From assembly GCF_030232585.1 (NCBI RefSeq), contig NZ_JASPJX010000001.1, positions 62,001 through 126,000 of the forward strand: a stretch of 64,000 bases of DNA. The letters are read 5' to 3'. Below, piece after piece: positions 34,680 through 44,340 of this stretch. The translations under genes and the position numbers were made by a program. The stretch's first letter is position 1. Every line of letters starts with the position of its first letter. The stretch comes from Corynebacterium sp. MSK008. Lineage in GTDB: Bacteria > Actinomycetota > Actinomycetes > Mycobacteriales > Mycobacteriaceae. Under the pieces are notes generated by a model. The model did no database searches. It worked only from the letters and a program-made list of their open reading frames with translations, and was not told the origin of the DNA.

Positions 34680-35465
34680 TCACCGTACCTTCCGTGTCAA
34701 ACCCTTCGAGGGGTCCGGTCGGGTGGCGAAGGTGTGGTCCGCCACGACCAGCTCGCCGGACAGCGCGCGCTCGAGTTCGCGCACCATCGGGGCGGCCATG
34801 TCGGACGGGGTGACGTCGCGGCCGAGTTCGAGCGACAGGGTGGTCACGTCGGCGTCGTCGATGCCGCAGGCGACGATGTGTTCGTAGTGCTCGAGGGTGT
34901 TGTTGCAGTTCAGTGCGAGGCCGTGCATGGTCACGCCGCGGGTGATGCGGATGCCGAGGGCGGCGATTTTGCGTTCGCGTGTCGACGCCTCCGGGGCCAC
35001 CGCCTTCGTCTCCTCCGGCACCCAGACCCCGGAGCGGCCGTCGACCCTGCCCGCCGTGGTCACGCCGGCGTCGCGCACTACCTGGATGAGCGCTTCTTCG
35101 AGACGGCGCACGTAGTCGACCACGTCCACCGGCTCGGCGAGTTTGATGATGGGGTAGACCACCAGCTGGCCCTCGCCGTGCCAGGTGATCCGCCCGCCGC
35201 GGTCCACCGGCACCACGGGCACGGGGTAGGCGGGGTCGGGCATGTCCTCCGGCTGCGTGCGCTTGCCGGCGGTGAAGGTGGAGGGGTGCTCCAGCACTAG
35301 CACTGTGTCCGGCAGTTCGCCTTTGGCCCGTCGAGAAGCAATGTCCGCCTGGAGGTCCCAGGCCTGTTGATAGTCCACGAGCCCCAGCTCGCGCACATCA
35401 ATGGGCGCGGCTGAGGCTCGGATGGATTTGTCGGCGGGGAAAAACGGATCGCGCGGGGCAGTCAT
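34680..35465 (-). CDS. lipB: Octanoyl-[acyl carrier protein]:protein octanoyltransferase
   Basis: A 261-residue enzyme that transfers octanoate from acyl carrier protein to lipoyl domains, the first step of de novo lipoylation. Motifs include [12 protein letters not shown] near 59, [18 protein letters not shown] near 88-105, [16 protein letters not shown] (lysine) and THGLALN-like [10 protein letters not shown] with catalytic Cys in [12 protein letters not shown] 35465 has no strong RBS and stands 8 nt after TAGGGT on the minus strand, so an internal promoter is possible. It is 26 bp from gcvH. Confidence 0.96.
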   Translation of the reverse strand: MTAPRDPFFPADKSIRASAAPIDVRELGLVDYQQAWDLQADIASRRAKGELPDTVLVLEHPSTFTAGKRTQPEDMPDPAYPVPVVPVDRGGRITWHGEGQLVVYPIIKLAEPVDVVDYVRRLEEALIQVVRDAGVTTAGRVDGRSGVWVPEETKAVAPEASTRERKIAALGIRITRGVTMHGLALNCNNTLEHYEHIVACGIDDADVTTLSLELGRDVTPSDMAAPMVRELERALSGELVVADHTFATRPDPSKGLTRKVR

Positions 35466-35491
35466 GCCTTTAGACCCTAGTCCCCGCTGGT

Positions 35492-35878
35492 TTACACGCC
35501 GTTGGAGGAGGCGTACTCGTCGGCGGTCATCAGCGGGCCGACCTCCTCGACCTCTACCTCGAAGAGCCAGCCCTCGCCGTACGGGTCGTTGTTGATGGCT
35601 TCGTAGGCGCCGTCGATGTCTTCGTTGACCGCGGTGACGGTGCCGGTGACCGGGGAGTACAGGTCGGAGACGGACTTGGTGGACTCGATCTCGCCGCAGG
35701 TCTCGCCGGCGGTGACGGTGTCGCCCACCTGCGGCAGCTCCGCGAAGACAACCTCGCCGAGGCGGTCAGCCGCGACGTGGGTGATGCCCACGCGCACGGT
35801 TTTACCTGCTGCTTCGTCCGGGGTGGAGTTGATCCACTCGTGGTCCTCGGAGTAGTAGAAGTCCTGCTTCAGCTCCAT
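35492..35878 (-). CDS. gcvH: Glycine cleavage system H protein
   Basis: A 128-residue lipoyl carrier shuttling the methylamine group between GcvP, GcvT and lipoamide dehydrogenase. The lipoylated residue is Lys68 in [11 protein letters not shown]. The conserved start YSEDHEWI and the end LMTADEY are complete. AAAGGA precedes ATG 35878. It follows gcvT by 2 bp, so it is in the same operon, and lipB, which loads it, comes next. Confidence 0.97.
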   Translation of the reverse strand: MELKQDFYYSEDHEWINSTPDEAAGKTVRVGITHVAADRLGEVVFAELPQVGDTVTAGETCGEIESTKSVSDLYSPVTGTVTAVNEDIDGAYEAINNDPYGEGWLFEVEVEEVGPLMTADEYASSNGV

Positions 35879-35880
35879 GG

Positions 35881-36954
35881 TTATGCGTCCTTTCGGGAGT
35901 AAAACGGGGTCGGTGCAATAGTAAACGGGTAGCGGCGTCCGCGGATGTCGATTTCCACGTCCGTGCCCTCTTCAGCATGTGCCGGGTCCAGGTGCGCGAG
36001 CGCGACCGGGTGGCCCAGCGTCGGCGACGGCTGGCCGGAAGTGACCACGCCGATCTTGTCGTCCGAGCCTGCGAGGAAGACCTCGGCGCCCTCGCGGGCC
36101 GCGCGGCGCTGCTCGGAGGTCAGGCCCGCGATAACCACGCTCGGCTCGCGGCCGGTGAGCGCCTCCTTGCCCACGAAGTCCGCCTCCTTTTTGGCGAAGG
36201 CGCGGCCCATGCCGGCCTCCACCGGGGTGATCTCGGCGGTCAGCTCGTGGCCGTACAGCGGCATCGAGGCCTCCAGGCGCAGCGAATCGCGCGCCGCCAG
36301 GCCGCACGGGGTGCCGGAGCCGATGACGGCGTCCCACACCTTCTGCGCGTCCTCGCGGGTGCAGAACAGCTCGAAGCCGTCCTCGCCGGTGTAGCCGGTG
36401 CGGGCGACGAAGGTTTCCACGCCGTCGAGGGTCATCCACGCGCCGGAGTAGTAGGAAAGGGCGGAGGCGTCGTCGCTAAGCAAAGGCTCCAACACCTCGA
36501 GCGCACGCGGGCCCTGGACCGCAACCAACGCGAACGCCTCGGAATTGTTGGTCAGCTGCACCTCGAAGTCGCCCTGGCGCGCCTCAAACGCCGCCCATAC
36601 AGCGTTGGTGTTCGCGGCGTTGGGCACGACCATGAAGTGGTTCTCGCTGAAGCGGTAGGTGATCAGGTCATCGATGATGCCGCCGTCCTCGGCGACGATC
36701 ATGGAGTACTTCGCCTTGCCGTCCTTGAGTGCAGTGAAGTTGGAGATCAGCGCGTAGTCCAAAAACGCGGCGGCGTCGGGGCCCTGGACGGTGATCTCGC
36801 CCATGTGGGACAGGTCGAAGATGCCCACGTCGTTGCGGACGGCGCGGTGCTCCTCCAGCTCGGAGCCGTACTTCAACGGCATCTCCCAGCCGCCGAAATC
36901 GGTGAAGCTCGCGCCGAGCTTTTCGTGGGTGGCGTGCAGCGGGGTCTGTGGCAT
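35881..36954 (-). CDS. gcvT: Glycine cleavage system aminomethyltransferase
   Basis: A 357-residue folate enzyme releasing ammonia and passing the methylene group from lipoyl-GcvH to tetrahydrofolate. Typical blocks are LHATHEKLGASFTDFGGWEM at the start, DLSHMGEI, RTGYTGEDGFEL near 195, and RDSLRLEASMPLYGHE near 233. AAAGGAG lies at ideal spacing before ATG 36954. It follows gcvP by 10 bp. The length is standard. Confidence 0.97.
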   Translation of the reverse strand: MPQTPLHATHEKLGASFTDFGGWEMPLKYGSELEEHRAVRNDVGIFDLSHMGEITVQGPDAAAFLDYALISNFTALKDGKAKYSMIVAEDGGIIDDLITYRFSENHFMVVPNAANTNAVWAAFEARQGDFEVQLTNNSEAFALVAVQGPRALEVLEPLLSDDASALSYYSGAWMTLDGVETFVARTGYTGEDGFELFCTREDAQKVWDAVIGSGTPCGLAARDSLRLEASMPLYGHELTAEITPVEAGMGRAFAKKEADFVGKEALTGREPSVVIAGLTSEQRRAAREGAEVFLAGSDDKIGVVTSGQPSPTLGHPVALAHLDPAHAEEGTDVEIDIRGRRYPFTIAPTPFYSRKDA

Positions 36955-36964
36955 TGGTTCTCCT

Positions 36965-39778
36965 TTAAGACTCAGTTTCGATGTCAAACGCTTCCGGCGG
37001 CGGGCAGGCGCACTGGAGGTTGCGGTCGCCGAAGGCTTCGTCGATGCGCCGCACCGGCGGGAAGTACTTCGCGTGCACCAGCGAGGCAACCGGGTAGGCG
37101 GCCTTCTCACGGGTGAACTCGTACGGCCACTCGGATCGGATCACACTCTCGGCGGTGTACGGCGCGTTGTGCACGACGGAGTTTTCGTACTCCACTTCGC
37201 CGTCGATGATCTCCTGGATCTCGGCGCGGATGGAGCGCATCGCCTCGATGAAGCGGTCCAGCTCGGCCAGGTCCTCGGACTCGGTCGGCTCCACCATCAG
37301 CGTGCCGGCGACCGGGAAGGCGAGGGTGGGGGCGTGGAAGCCGTAGTCGATCAGGCGCTTGGCCACATCCGCGGCGGTGACCCCGGAGGCGTCGGTAAGT
37401 TCGCGCAGGTCCAGGATGCACTCGTGGCCGACCAGGCCGTCGTTGCCGGTGTAGAGCACCGGGTAGGAGTCGTTCAAAGCGCGCGCGATGTAGTTCGCGC
37501 CCAGCACCGCGTGCTCGGTGGCGCTGCGCAGGCCGGCGGCACCGGACATGGCGATGTACGACCAGGAAATCGGCAGCACACCAGCGGAGCCGTACAGGGT
37601 GGAGGTCACCGGCACACCGCCTTCGCCGTCAGCCGCGGTCGGGTCGCCCGGCAGGAACGGGATCAGGTGCTCGCCCACGCCGATCGGGCCCACGCCCGGG
37701 CCGCCGCCGCCGTGCGGGATGGTGAACGTCTTGTGCAGATTCAGGTGGCTCACATCGCCGCCGAAGTCGCCCGGGCGGGCGATGCCGGTCAACGCGTTCA
37801 TGTTCGCGCCGTCGATGTAGACCTGCCCGCCGGCGGCGTGCACCTTGTCGCAGACCACGCGCACGTCTTCCTCATACACGCCGTGCGTGGACGGGTAGGT
37901 GAGCATGATCGCTGCCACGGCGTCGGCATGCTTTTCCAGCTTCGCGTCCAGGTCCGCCAGGTCGATCGAGCCGTCGTCGGCGGTTTTCACCACCACGACG
38001 CGCAGGTTCGCCAGCGTCGCCGACGCCGCGTTCGTGCCGTGCGCCGAGGCCGGGATCAGGCAGATGTCGCGCTCGGCATCACCGTTTGCCACGTGGTACG
38101 CGCGGATGGCCAAAAGCCCCGCCAGTTCGCCGGTGGCGCCGGAGTTCGGCTGCACGGACACCTCGGCGTAGCCGGTGATTGCCACCAGCCAGGCGCGGAT
38201 TTCGTCGATAAGCTCGCGCCAGCCTTCGGTGTACTCGTCGGGGGTGTAGGGGTGCACGTTGGCGAACCCCGGCCAGGTGATCGCCTCCAGGCCGGCGGTG
38301 GGGTTGAGCTTCATGGTGCACGAGCCCAGCGGGATCATCGTGCGGTCCAGCGCGAGGTCCTTGTCGCCGAGTGCGCGGATGTAGCGCATCATCTGCGTCT
38401 CGGAGTGGATGCGGTTGAACGTCTCGTGGGTGAGGAACTCGGTGGTGCGCTCCAGCGCCGCCGGGATGCGAGTGGCGCCCTCGACGACGGAAGCGCCGAA
38501 GCCTGCCAGCAGCGCCTCGACGTCGGCGTCGGTGGTGTCCTCGCCGAAGGAGACACCGACGGTGGTCTCGTCGATTGCGCGGACCAGGTAGCCTGCATCC
38601 GCCAGCTTTGCGACGACCTCCGCCGCCCCCGCAACCTCAACCGCCACCGTGTCGAAGAACTCGTCGTGCTTGACCGTCACACTGGCAGCCTCAAGGGACG
38701 CGGCGAAGTCCGCGGCGCGCTGGTGCACGGCGCGCGCGATCTCGGTCAGGCCTTGCGGGCCGTGGTAGACGGCGTACATGGACGCGGTGACGGCCAAAAG
38801 CGCCTGCGCTGTGCAGATGTTGGAGGTGGCGCGCTCGCGGCGGATGTGCTGCTCGCGCGTCTGCAGCGCCAGGCGGTAGGCGGGGTAACCCTCGGCGTCC
38901 TTGGACACGCCCACCAGGCGGCCCGGCATCTGGCGCTGCAGCTTCTCGCGCACCGCCATGTAGGCCGCGTGCGGGCCGCCGTAGAACAGCGGCACGCCGA
39001 AGCGCTGGGTGGTGCCGATGGCGATGTCCGCGCCGAACTCGCCGGGGGACTCCAGCAGCGTCAGGGCCAGGATGTCGGCGTCGACGGCGACCAGGCCGCC
39101 GCGCTCGTGGATCGCCTCGATCACCGGTCGCGGGTCCACGATGTCGCCCTCGGTGCCCGGGTAGGCGAACACGGCGCCGACGAGGTCCTCGCCGACCACG
39201 CCCTCGGCCAGGTTGGCCACCTCGACCTTCAGGTCGATCGCGCGGGCGCGCTCGGAGGCGACCGTGATCACCTGCGGGTGCAGACGCGAATCCAGAAGCA
39301 CCCGGCGGCCCTTCTTCACCACACGCGACATCAAACCGACGGCTTCGGCGGCGGCGGATGCTTCGTCGAGAAGCGAAGCGTTCGCGATGTCCAAGCCGGT
39401 CAGATCCTGCACCATGATCTGGAAGTTCAGCAGCGCCTCAAGGCGGCCCTGCGAAATTTCGGCCTGGTACGGCGTGTAGGCCGTGTACCAGCCGGCGTCC
39501 TCCACCACGCCGCGGCGGATCACAGGCGGGGTCAGCGTGGAGGAGAAGCCCTGGCCGTAAAACGCGCGCAGCACCGTGTTCTTGTCTGCGAGCTCGCGCA
39601 AGCGGGCCTGGGCCTCGTACTCCGTCAGCGCCTCCGGCAGGTCGAGCGGCTGCTGCGCCAGGATGCCGGAGGGCACCGCCGCGGTGATCAGCGCATCGAG
39701 GGAATCGTACCCCAGAGCATCCAGCATTTTCTGCTGTTCTGCCTGGTCTGGGCCGATATGGCGGGAGATGTAATCCAA
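36965..39778 (-). CDS. gcvP: Glycine dehydrogenase (decarboxylating), P protein
   Basis: A 937-residue PLP enzyme that decarboxylates glycine and loads GcvH. It is the fused long type. Near the start is RHIGP, the PLP lysine is in HLNLHKTFTIPHGGGGPG in the C-terminal half, and the glycine-rich loop follows. The start is TTG 39778, preceded by AAGGAG with 8-nt spacing; no ATG fits. Only about 74 bp separate it from the kinase gene upstream, too little for a glycine riboswitch. Three 11-mer copies lie in or at the gene, including 38203-38213 and 39364-39374. Confidence 0.97.
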   Translation of the reverse strand: MDYISRHIGPDQAEQQKMLDALGYDSLDALITAAVPSGILAQQPLDLPEALTEYEAQARLRELADKNTVLRAFYGQGFSSTLTPPVIRRGVVEDAGWYTAYTPYQAEISQGRLEALLNFQIMVQDLTGLDIANASLLDEASAAAEAVGLMSRVVKKGRRVLLDSRLHPQVITVASERARAIDLKVEVANLAEGVVGEDLVGAVFAYPGTEGDIVDPRPVIEAIHERGGLVAVDADILALTLLESPGEFGADIAIGTTQRFGVPLFYGGPHAAYMAVREKLQRQMPGRLVGVSKDAEGYPAYRLALQTREQHIRRERATSNICTAQALLAVTASMYAVYHGPQGLTEIARAVHQRAADFAASLEAASVTVKHDEFFDTVAVEVAGAAEVVAKLADAGYLVRAIDETTVGVSFGEDTTDADVEALLAGFGASVVEGATRIPAALERTTEFLTHETFNRIHSETQMMRYIRALGDKDLALDRTMIPLGSCTMKLNPTAGLEAITWPGFANVHPYTPDEYTEGWRELIDEIRAWLVAITGYAEVSVQPNSGATGELAGLLAIRAYHVANGDAERDICLIPASAHGTNAASATLANLRVVVVKTADDGSIDLADLDAKLEKHADAVAAIMLTYPSTHGVYEEDVRVVCDKVHAAGGQVYIDGANMNALTGIARPGDFGGDVSHLNLHKTFTIPHGGGGPGVGPIGVGEHLIPFLPGDPTAADGEGGVPVTSTLYGSAGVLPISWSYIAMSGAAGLRSATEHAVLGANYIARALNDSYPVLYTGNDGLVGHECILDLRELTDASGVTAADVAKRLIDYGFHAPTLAFPVAGTLMVEPTESEDLAELDRFIEAMRSIRAEIQEIIDGEVEYENSVVHNAPYTAESVIRSEWPYEFTREKAAYPVASLVHAKYFPPVRRIDEAFGDRNLQCACPPPEAFDIETES

Positions 39779-39852
39779 GAGTGGCTCCTTGAAAATCGGG
39801 TCGTGATAACCACGCGACAGCTTAGCTGTTTCTCAGCCCCCGAACGCCTGAT

Positions 39853-41547
39853 TTAGAACTCGCCTACACCCGCTTCGCCGAACAGCCACGTCACCGCGAT
39901 CGCGCCCGGATCCGGCACGTCCTTTGCGCTCTCGCCGAGATAGGACGCGCGGCCCTTTTTCGCCTGCATGCCGCGGGTCGCCTTCGCGCCCTCGACGGCC
40001 GGGGCGAAGACGTGCGCGAGCACCTCGTCGACGCTACCGGTGGCGTCCGAAGCGGCGCGGGCGGCGGGGGCGAGGGCGTCGACGAGCGTGTTGTCGCCCT
40101 CCTTCGCGCCGCCGAGCTCGGTGATTGCGTCGACGCCGCGCTTAAGCCCCTCGGCGAGCGCCTCGGCAAACGTGGAGCCGTCCGCGTCGCGTGAATCCAC
40201 GCCCTCGAACGCGTCGGCCATCTGGCGGAAGAAGGTGCCCAGCACCGCGCCGGAGGTGCCGCCGGCGCGCACCAGCATGCGGTGGGCGAAGAAATTCAGC
40301 ACCTCTGCGTCAGCACCGCACACAGGCCTAACGACGTCACCAAAGGCCGCCTCCATATTCTGACCGAAGTCGCCGTCGCCGGCCTCGCGGTCCAGGGCCG
40401 TCAGGTCGTCGTAGCTGGCGGCGAGGCGCTCCACAAAGTTGGTCAGCCAGGTGTTCTCCTCGCCGCTATCCGGCTGGGCCGCATCATCGACCATGCGTGC
40501 ATCCGCGTACTCGGGGTCCGCGACGGTGCCGGGCCAGGCGGGGGCGGTGGTAGAGGCGTCGATAAGCTCGATGAGCTCGTCGTCGAGCACGGTGAGCGTA
40601 AGCGAGATGCCCGCCATGTTCAGCGAGGTCACCAGCGTGCCGCGCATGCCGCGGCGCACGTTCAGCCCGCGGTCCGTCAGCTGCTTGAGCGCCTCGCCGA
40701 AGACCAGGTCCTGTTCCAGCTGGCTCGTGCCGCCCAGGCCGTTGACAAACAGCATGACGTCGTCGCCGTCAACGCCGGCGTCGCGCAGCGAAGTCAGGAT
40801 GCCGTCCAGGAGTTCCTCCACCAGGGCCGAGGCGGTCAGCTGCGCGCCGGCAATGTCGCGGCGCTCCACGCCCGGCTCGCCGTGGATGCCCACGCCGATC
40901 TCAATCTGGCCGTCCGCCAAGTCGAACGTCGCGCGGTCCGAGGTCGGGGAGTGGCCCGGCTGCAGCGCCACCGCCATGCTGCGGGACTGATCCGCCGCGC
41001 GCTGGGCAACCTCCGCCACCGACTGCAGGTCGTCGCCGCGCGCGGCCGCAGCACCCGCGATCTTCTCCACAATCACCGTCGCTCCGGTGCCGCGGCGGCC
41101 CGGAGAATCGTCGTTGTCGATCTCGGTGGCCACGTCGTCGTCCACCAGCACCTGCGCCACCTCCGCGTCGGCGTGGTTCGCCGCCACGGTGAAGTTCATC
41201 ACGTCGCCGGTGTAGTTCTTCACCACGTGCACCACGCCCGCGCCGCGGTTGGCCCACTCGGTGGCCGCGCCGATCTGCACCGCGTTGGGGGAGGTGAACA
41301 GCAGACCCGGGCAGGCCGCGTCCAACATGCCGGCGCCGATGAAGCCTGCGTGCATCGGCTCGTGGCCGGACCCGCCGCCGGAGATGACGGCTACCCGTTG
41401 CTCGCCTTTGGTGGCGTCGTCAAGCAATAGCCCCACGAAGCCCTCGTCGTGCCACTCGGCGCACGGGTGCGCGGCGACAAGGCCGCCGAGGGCTTCCCGC
41501 ATGAAGCGGTCGGTGGAGTTACGAAATGATTTGAACGTGTCAGCCAT
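39853..41547 (-). CDS. ATP-type dihydroxyacetone kinase (DhaK-DhaL fusion)
   Basis: A 564-residue single-chain kinase. Residues 1-330 are the DhaK domain, with GGGSGHEPMHAGF near 57-69 and the substrate-binding histidine His222 in GIHGEPG. Residues 360-564 are the DhaL domain with the ATP/Mg aspartates in DREAGDGDFGQNM and the RAGGTSGAVLG loop. The fusion indicates direct ATP use rather than the PTS-dependent split form. It would feed dihydroxyacetone into glycolysis. ATG 41547 is chosen because the homologous region begins there. It is upstream of gcvP in the same direction but probably a separate unit. Confidence 0.92.
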   Translation of the reverse strand: MADTFKSFRNSTDRFMREALGGLVAAHPCAEWHDEGFVGLLLDDATKGEQRVAVISGGGSGHEPMHAGFIGAGMLDAACPGLLFTSPNAVQIGAATEWANRGAGVVHVVKNYTGDVMNFTVAANHADAEVAQVLVDDDVATEIDNDDSPGRRGTGATVIVEKIAGAAAARGDDLQSVAEVAQRAADQSRSMAVALQPGHSPTSDRATFDLADGQIEIGVGIHGEPGVERRDIAGAQLTASALVEELLDGILTSLRDAGVDGDDVMLFVNGLGGTSQLEQDLVFGEALKQLTDRGLNVRRGMRGTLVTSLNMAGISLTLTVLDDELIELIDASTTAPAWPGTVADPEYADARMVDDAAQPDSGEENTWLTNFVERLAASYDDLTALDREAGDGDFGQNMEAAFGDVVRPVCGADAEVLNFFAHRMLVRAGGTSGAVLGTFFRQMADAFEGVDSRDADGSTFAEALAEGLKRGVDAITELGGAKEGDNTLVDALAPAARAASDATGSVDEVLAHVFAPAVEGAKATRGMQAKKGRASYLGESAKDVPDPGAIAVTWLFGEAGVGEF

Positions 41548-41573
41548 ACCGCCACTGTATGCAAAAACGACGA

Positions 41574-41602
41574 AACCCGGCACCGAAAAACGGTGCCGGG
41601 TT
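41574..41602 (-). terminator. Terminator of aceF
   Basis: AACCCGGCACCG (41574-41585) pairs perfectly with CGGTGCCGGGTT (41591-41602) around AAAAA. It lies 17 bp beyond the aceF stop and just upstream of the kinase start, separating the two genes. Confidence 0.8.
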
Positions 41603-41618
41603 CAGCGCGCTTGCGGGC

Positions 41619-43805
41619 TTAGACGTCGAGGTCAGCCTCGAAATCGCCCTGCTCGATGCGGTCCTTGATCGTGGTGACGAAACGGCCCGCGTCCGCACCG
41701 TCGATCAGCTGGTGATCGTAGGTGAACGGCAGGTAGCACATCTGGCGGATCGCGATGGAGTCGATGCCGTCCTCGGTCACGATGACCGGGCGCTTCTCAA
41801 TCGCGGCGGTGCCCAGGATGCCGGCCTGCGGCGGGGTCAGCACCGGGGTATCCAGCAGCGCGCCCTCGGAACCGATGTTGGTGACGGTGAAGGTCGCACC
41901 GGACAGATCGTCCGGACGCAGCTTCTTGTTGCGCGCGCGGTCCGCGAGGTCGGTGATCGCCTTCGCGATGCCGGCCAGGTTCATGTCCTGCACCTTCTTG
42001 ATCACCGGCACCAGCAGGCCCTGCGGCGTGTCCACGGCGATACCGATGTTGACATCCTCGTGGTAGGTGATCTCCTTCGCGTCAGCGTCGTAGGAAGCGT
42101 TGACGTTCGGGTGGGACACCAGCGCCTCGGCCGTGGCCTTGATGAAGAAGGCCAGGTAGGTGATGTTTGCGCCATGCTTCTCGACGAATGCCGGCTTGAC
42201 CTTCTTGCGCAGCTCCGCAACGCGGGTCACGTCGACCTCCTGCACGTGGGTCAGCTGCGCGGTGGTCTGCAGGGACTCCACCATCTTCGCGGCGGTGATC
42301 TCGCGGATGCGGTTCACACGCTGGGTGGTGCCGATGAGCTCCGCCTTCGCCGGGTCCACGGACTTGGTGGACCAGTTGGCGCGCTCGCCCTTCGGAGCAG
42401 CTTTCTCGTCGCCCTTCGCCTCGGCTGCCCCAGCGGTGCCCTCGGCCTTGCCGCCCTCAGCCGCGGCCAGGACGTCCTGCTTGCGGATGCGGCCGCCGAC
42501 GCCGGTGCCCTCAACCGAGTTCAGGTCCACGCCGTGCTTGTCGGCGAGCTTGCGCACCAGCGGGGTGACGTACGGGACGTTGTCGCCGTTGTTCACCTTG
42601 GCGGAAGCGTTCTTGGAGTCAGCCTTGTCGCCCTTGTCGGCCTTCGGCTCTTCCTTCTTCGGCTCTTCCTTCTTCGGCTCCGGCTTCTTCTCTTCCTTCG
42701 GTTCCGGCTTCTCTTCAGCCTTCTCCTCGGCCGGCTCCTCAGCCTCTTCAGCGTCATCGGCGTCGGCCTCCGCAGCAGCCTCGGCGTCGCCGATGATCAC
42801 GATGACATCGCCGACCTCGACGGTGTCGTCCTCCTCGGCCAGGATCTCCAGGATGGTGCCCTCGACCGGGGACGGGATTTCGGTGTCGACCTTGTCGGTG
42901 GAGACCTCGAGCAGCGGCTCGTCCACCTCAACCATGTCGCCGACTTCCTTCAGCCAGGTGGTGATGGTGCCCTCGGTGACGGACTCGCCGAGCTCCGGCA
43001 TCTCCACCTTGGTGCCCTCGCCGGAGCCCTTCTTGTTCTTGGAGGAAGACTTCTTCTCGTCCTTCTTCGGGGCGTCCTCCGGGTTGTCGCCCTCGCCCTC
43101 GGCCGAGTTGTCCTCTTCGACCTTCTCGTCCTCGTCTGCGACGCTCTCCTCGGCAGCGCCGTCGTCCTCATCCTCGTCATCGGAGGAGCCGGCGGCGTCA
43201 GCGTCGCCGACGCGGGCGATGACATCGCCGACCTCGACGGTGTCGTCCTCCTCAGCCAGGATCTCAATCAGGGTGCCAGCAACCGGGGACGGGATCTCGG
43301 TGTCGACCTTGTCGGTGGAGACCTCGAGCAGCGGCTCGTCCACCTCGACCTCGTCGCCGACTTCCTTCAGCCAGGTGGTGATGGTGCCCTCGGTGACGGA
43401 CTCGCCCAGCTCCGGCATTTCCACGTCGGTGGCGTCGCCGGTGGCCTTCTTGGCCGGCTTGTCGTCCTTCTTTGGCGCCTCCGCCTCAGCCTTCTCCTCG
43501 GCCTCGTCGGCGTCCTCAGCCTCGGCCTTTTCTTCCTTCTCGTCGGAGGAGGAATCTGCTTCCTCGCCCTCCTCGCCGATGATGGCGATGACGTCGCCGA
43601 TCTCAACGGTGTCGTCCTCCTCGGCCTTGATCTCCAGGATCACGCCTGCGACCGGGGACGGGATTTCGGTGTCGACCTTGTCGGTGGAGACCTCGAGCAG
43701 CGGCTCGTCCACCTCGACCGTGTCGCCGACTTCCTTCAGCCACGTGGTGATCGTGCCTTCGGTGACCGATTCGCCCAGCTCGGGCATCTCAACTGAGTGC
43801 GCCAT
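41619..43805 (-). CDS. aceF: Dihydrolipoamide acyltransferase E2 with three lipoyl domains
   Basis: A 728-residue E2. Three near-identical lipoyl domains (about 2-78, 127-201, 267-340) each carry STDKVDTEIPSP, lipoylated at Lys43, Lys166 and Lys305. They are joined by Glu/Asp/Ala/Lys-rich linkers. The E3/E1-binding domain is VPYVTPLVRKLADKHGV (410-447). The C-terminal acyltransferase has TYDHQLIDGADAGRF with the catalytic His and Asp. In corynebacteria this gene product is the AceF shared by pyruvate and 2-oxoglutarate dehydrogenase complexes, sometimes annotated sucB. AGGAGA precedes ATG 43805. Repeats at DNA level: 43572-43805, 43203-43430, 42786-43013. Confidence 0.95.
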   Translation of the reverse strand: MAHSVEMPELGESVTEGTITTWLKEVGDTVEVDEPLLEVSTDKVDTEIPSPVAGVILEIKAEEDDTVEIGDVIAIIGEEGEEADSSSDEKEEKAEAEDADEAEEKAEAEAPKKDDKPAKKATGDATDVEMPELGESVTEGTITTWLKEVGDEVEVDEPLLEVSTDKVDTEIPSPVAGTLIEILAEEDDTVEVGDVIARVGDADAAGSSDDEDEDDGAAEESVADEDEKVEEDNSAEGEGDNPEDAPKKDEKKSSSKNKKGSGEGTKVEMPELGESVTEGTITTWLKEVGDMVEVDEPLLEVSTDKVDTEIPSPVEGTILEILAEEDDTVEVGDVIVIIGDAEAAAEADADDAEEAEEPAEEKAEEKPEPKEEKKPEPKKEEPKKEEPKADKGDKADSKNASAKVNNGDNVPYVTPLVRKLADKHGVDLNSVEGTGVGGRIRKQDVLAAAEGGKAEGTAGAAEAKGDEKAAPKGERANWSTKSVDPAKAELIGTTQRVNRIREITAAKMVESLQTTAQLTHVQEVDVTRVAELRKKVKPAFVEKHGANITYLAFFIKATAEALVSHPNVNASYDADAKEITYHEDVNIGIAVDTPQGLLVPVIKKVQDMNLAGIAKAITDLADRARNKKLRPDDLSGATFTVTNIGSEGALLDTPVLTPPQAGILGTAAIEKRPVIVTEDGIDSIAIRQMCYLPFTYDHQLIDGADAGRFVTTIKDRIEQGDFEADLDV

Positions 43806-43914
43806 TTCTTAAGTCTCCTCATTGAAACGTTGGAAGCTATACAAGCTCAAAGCGTACCTGTAACAAGCCCCGCACGTTGCCCAAGGGGTGACCTTTCCTG
43901 CCCGGGACGCACCG

Positions 43915-43920
43915 TATGAT
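43915..43920 (+). promoter_or_regulatory. -10 element deciding a leaderless GTG start
   Basis: TATGAT (43915-43920) is followed by 7 nt and GTG 43928. The ATG codons at 43916 and 43919 lie inside the hexamer, so they cannot be starts on this transcript. Confidence 0.6.
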
Positions 43921-43927
43921 GTGTGAC

Positions 43928-44323
43928 GTGTTCAACCTGTTCGGCAAAGGCAAGAAGTCCACGACGTTTAAACCGCCCCGCGCGCCGGGGGAGACGATTC
44001 GTCCGGACGATGCGCAGTACCTGCGCGACTGGGTCGTCGGCCGTGCCTTTGTGGAGGGTTTTGTCGAGCCGGAAACGATGGTCAACGAGATGTCCGTCGT
44101 TCTCGTGGACGAAAAAGGCAACTACACCCGCCGTCGCATCGGCGGCCCGAAGGGCATCGACCAGGTGGCCGACATGCTGGGCATCATGCTCTACGACGTC
44201 GAAGAGACCGGCTACCCCGACCGCATGCGCCGGAAAATCGAGCAGGAGCGCATCCTGCGCAAGCGCGAGGAGCAAAAGCAGCGCCGCGCCCGGTTCGAGC
44301 GCGGCGAGAATCCTTACAGCTAG
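43928..44323 (+). CDS. Conserved hypothetical protein
   Basis: A 131-residue soluble basic protein. It starts VFNLFGKGKKSTTFKPPRAP, has a central globular part (LRDWVVGRAFVEGFVEPETM, SVVLVDEKGNYTRRRIGGPKG), and ends in a charged helix (RRKIEQERILRKREEQKQRR). I do not recognise a family with known function; homologues next to pepA/aceF are expected in corynebacteria. GTG 43928 is the start, based on the promoter position. It converges with pepA across a shared terminator. Confidence 0.7.
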   Translation: MFNLFGKGKKSTTFKPPRAPGETIRPDDAQYLRDWVVGRAFVEGFVEPETMVNEMSVVLVDEKGNYTRRRIGGPKGIDQVADMLGIMLYDVEETGYPDRMRRKIEQERILRKREEQKQRRARFERGENPYS

Positions 44324-44340
44324 TTTGTACGAATCGACAA

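Noticed and set aside
39779..39852. Glycine riboswitch before gcvP
   Set aside because: Only 74 bp are available and no glycine-aptamer core is visible.
36791..39856. A 1021-codon open frame antisense to gcvP
   Set aside because: Same artefact of high third-position GC; no domain, no ribosome-binding site, gcvP is certain.
41559..43796. A 745-codon Leu/Val/Gly-rich frame antisense to aceF
   Set aside because: Repeats in it mirror the three lipoyl modules; no independent signal of coding.
42786..43805. CRISPR-like or tandem repeat array in aceF
   Set aside because: The periodic identity is explained by three lipoyl domains in one reading frame.
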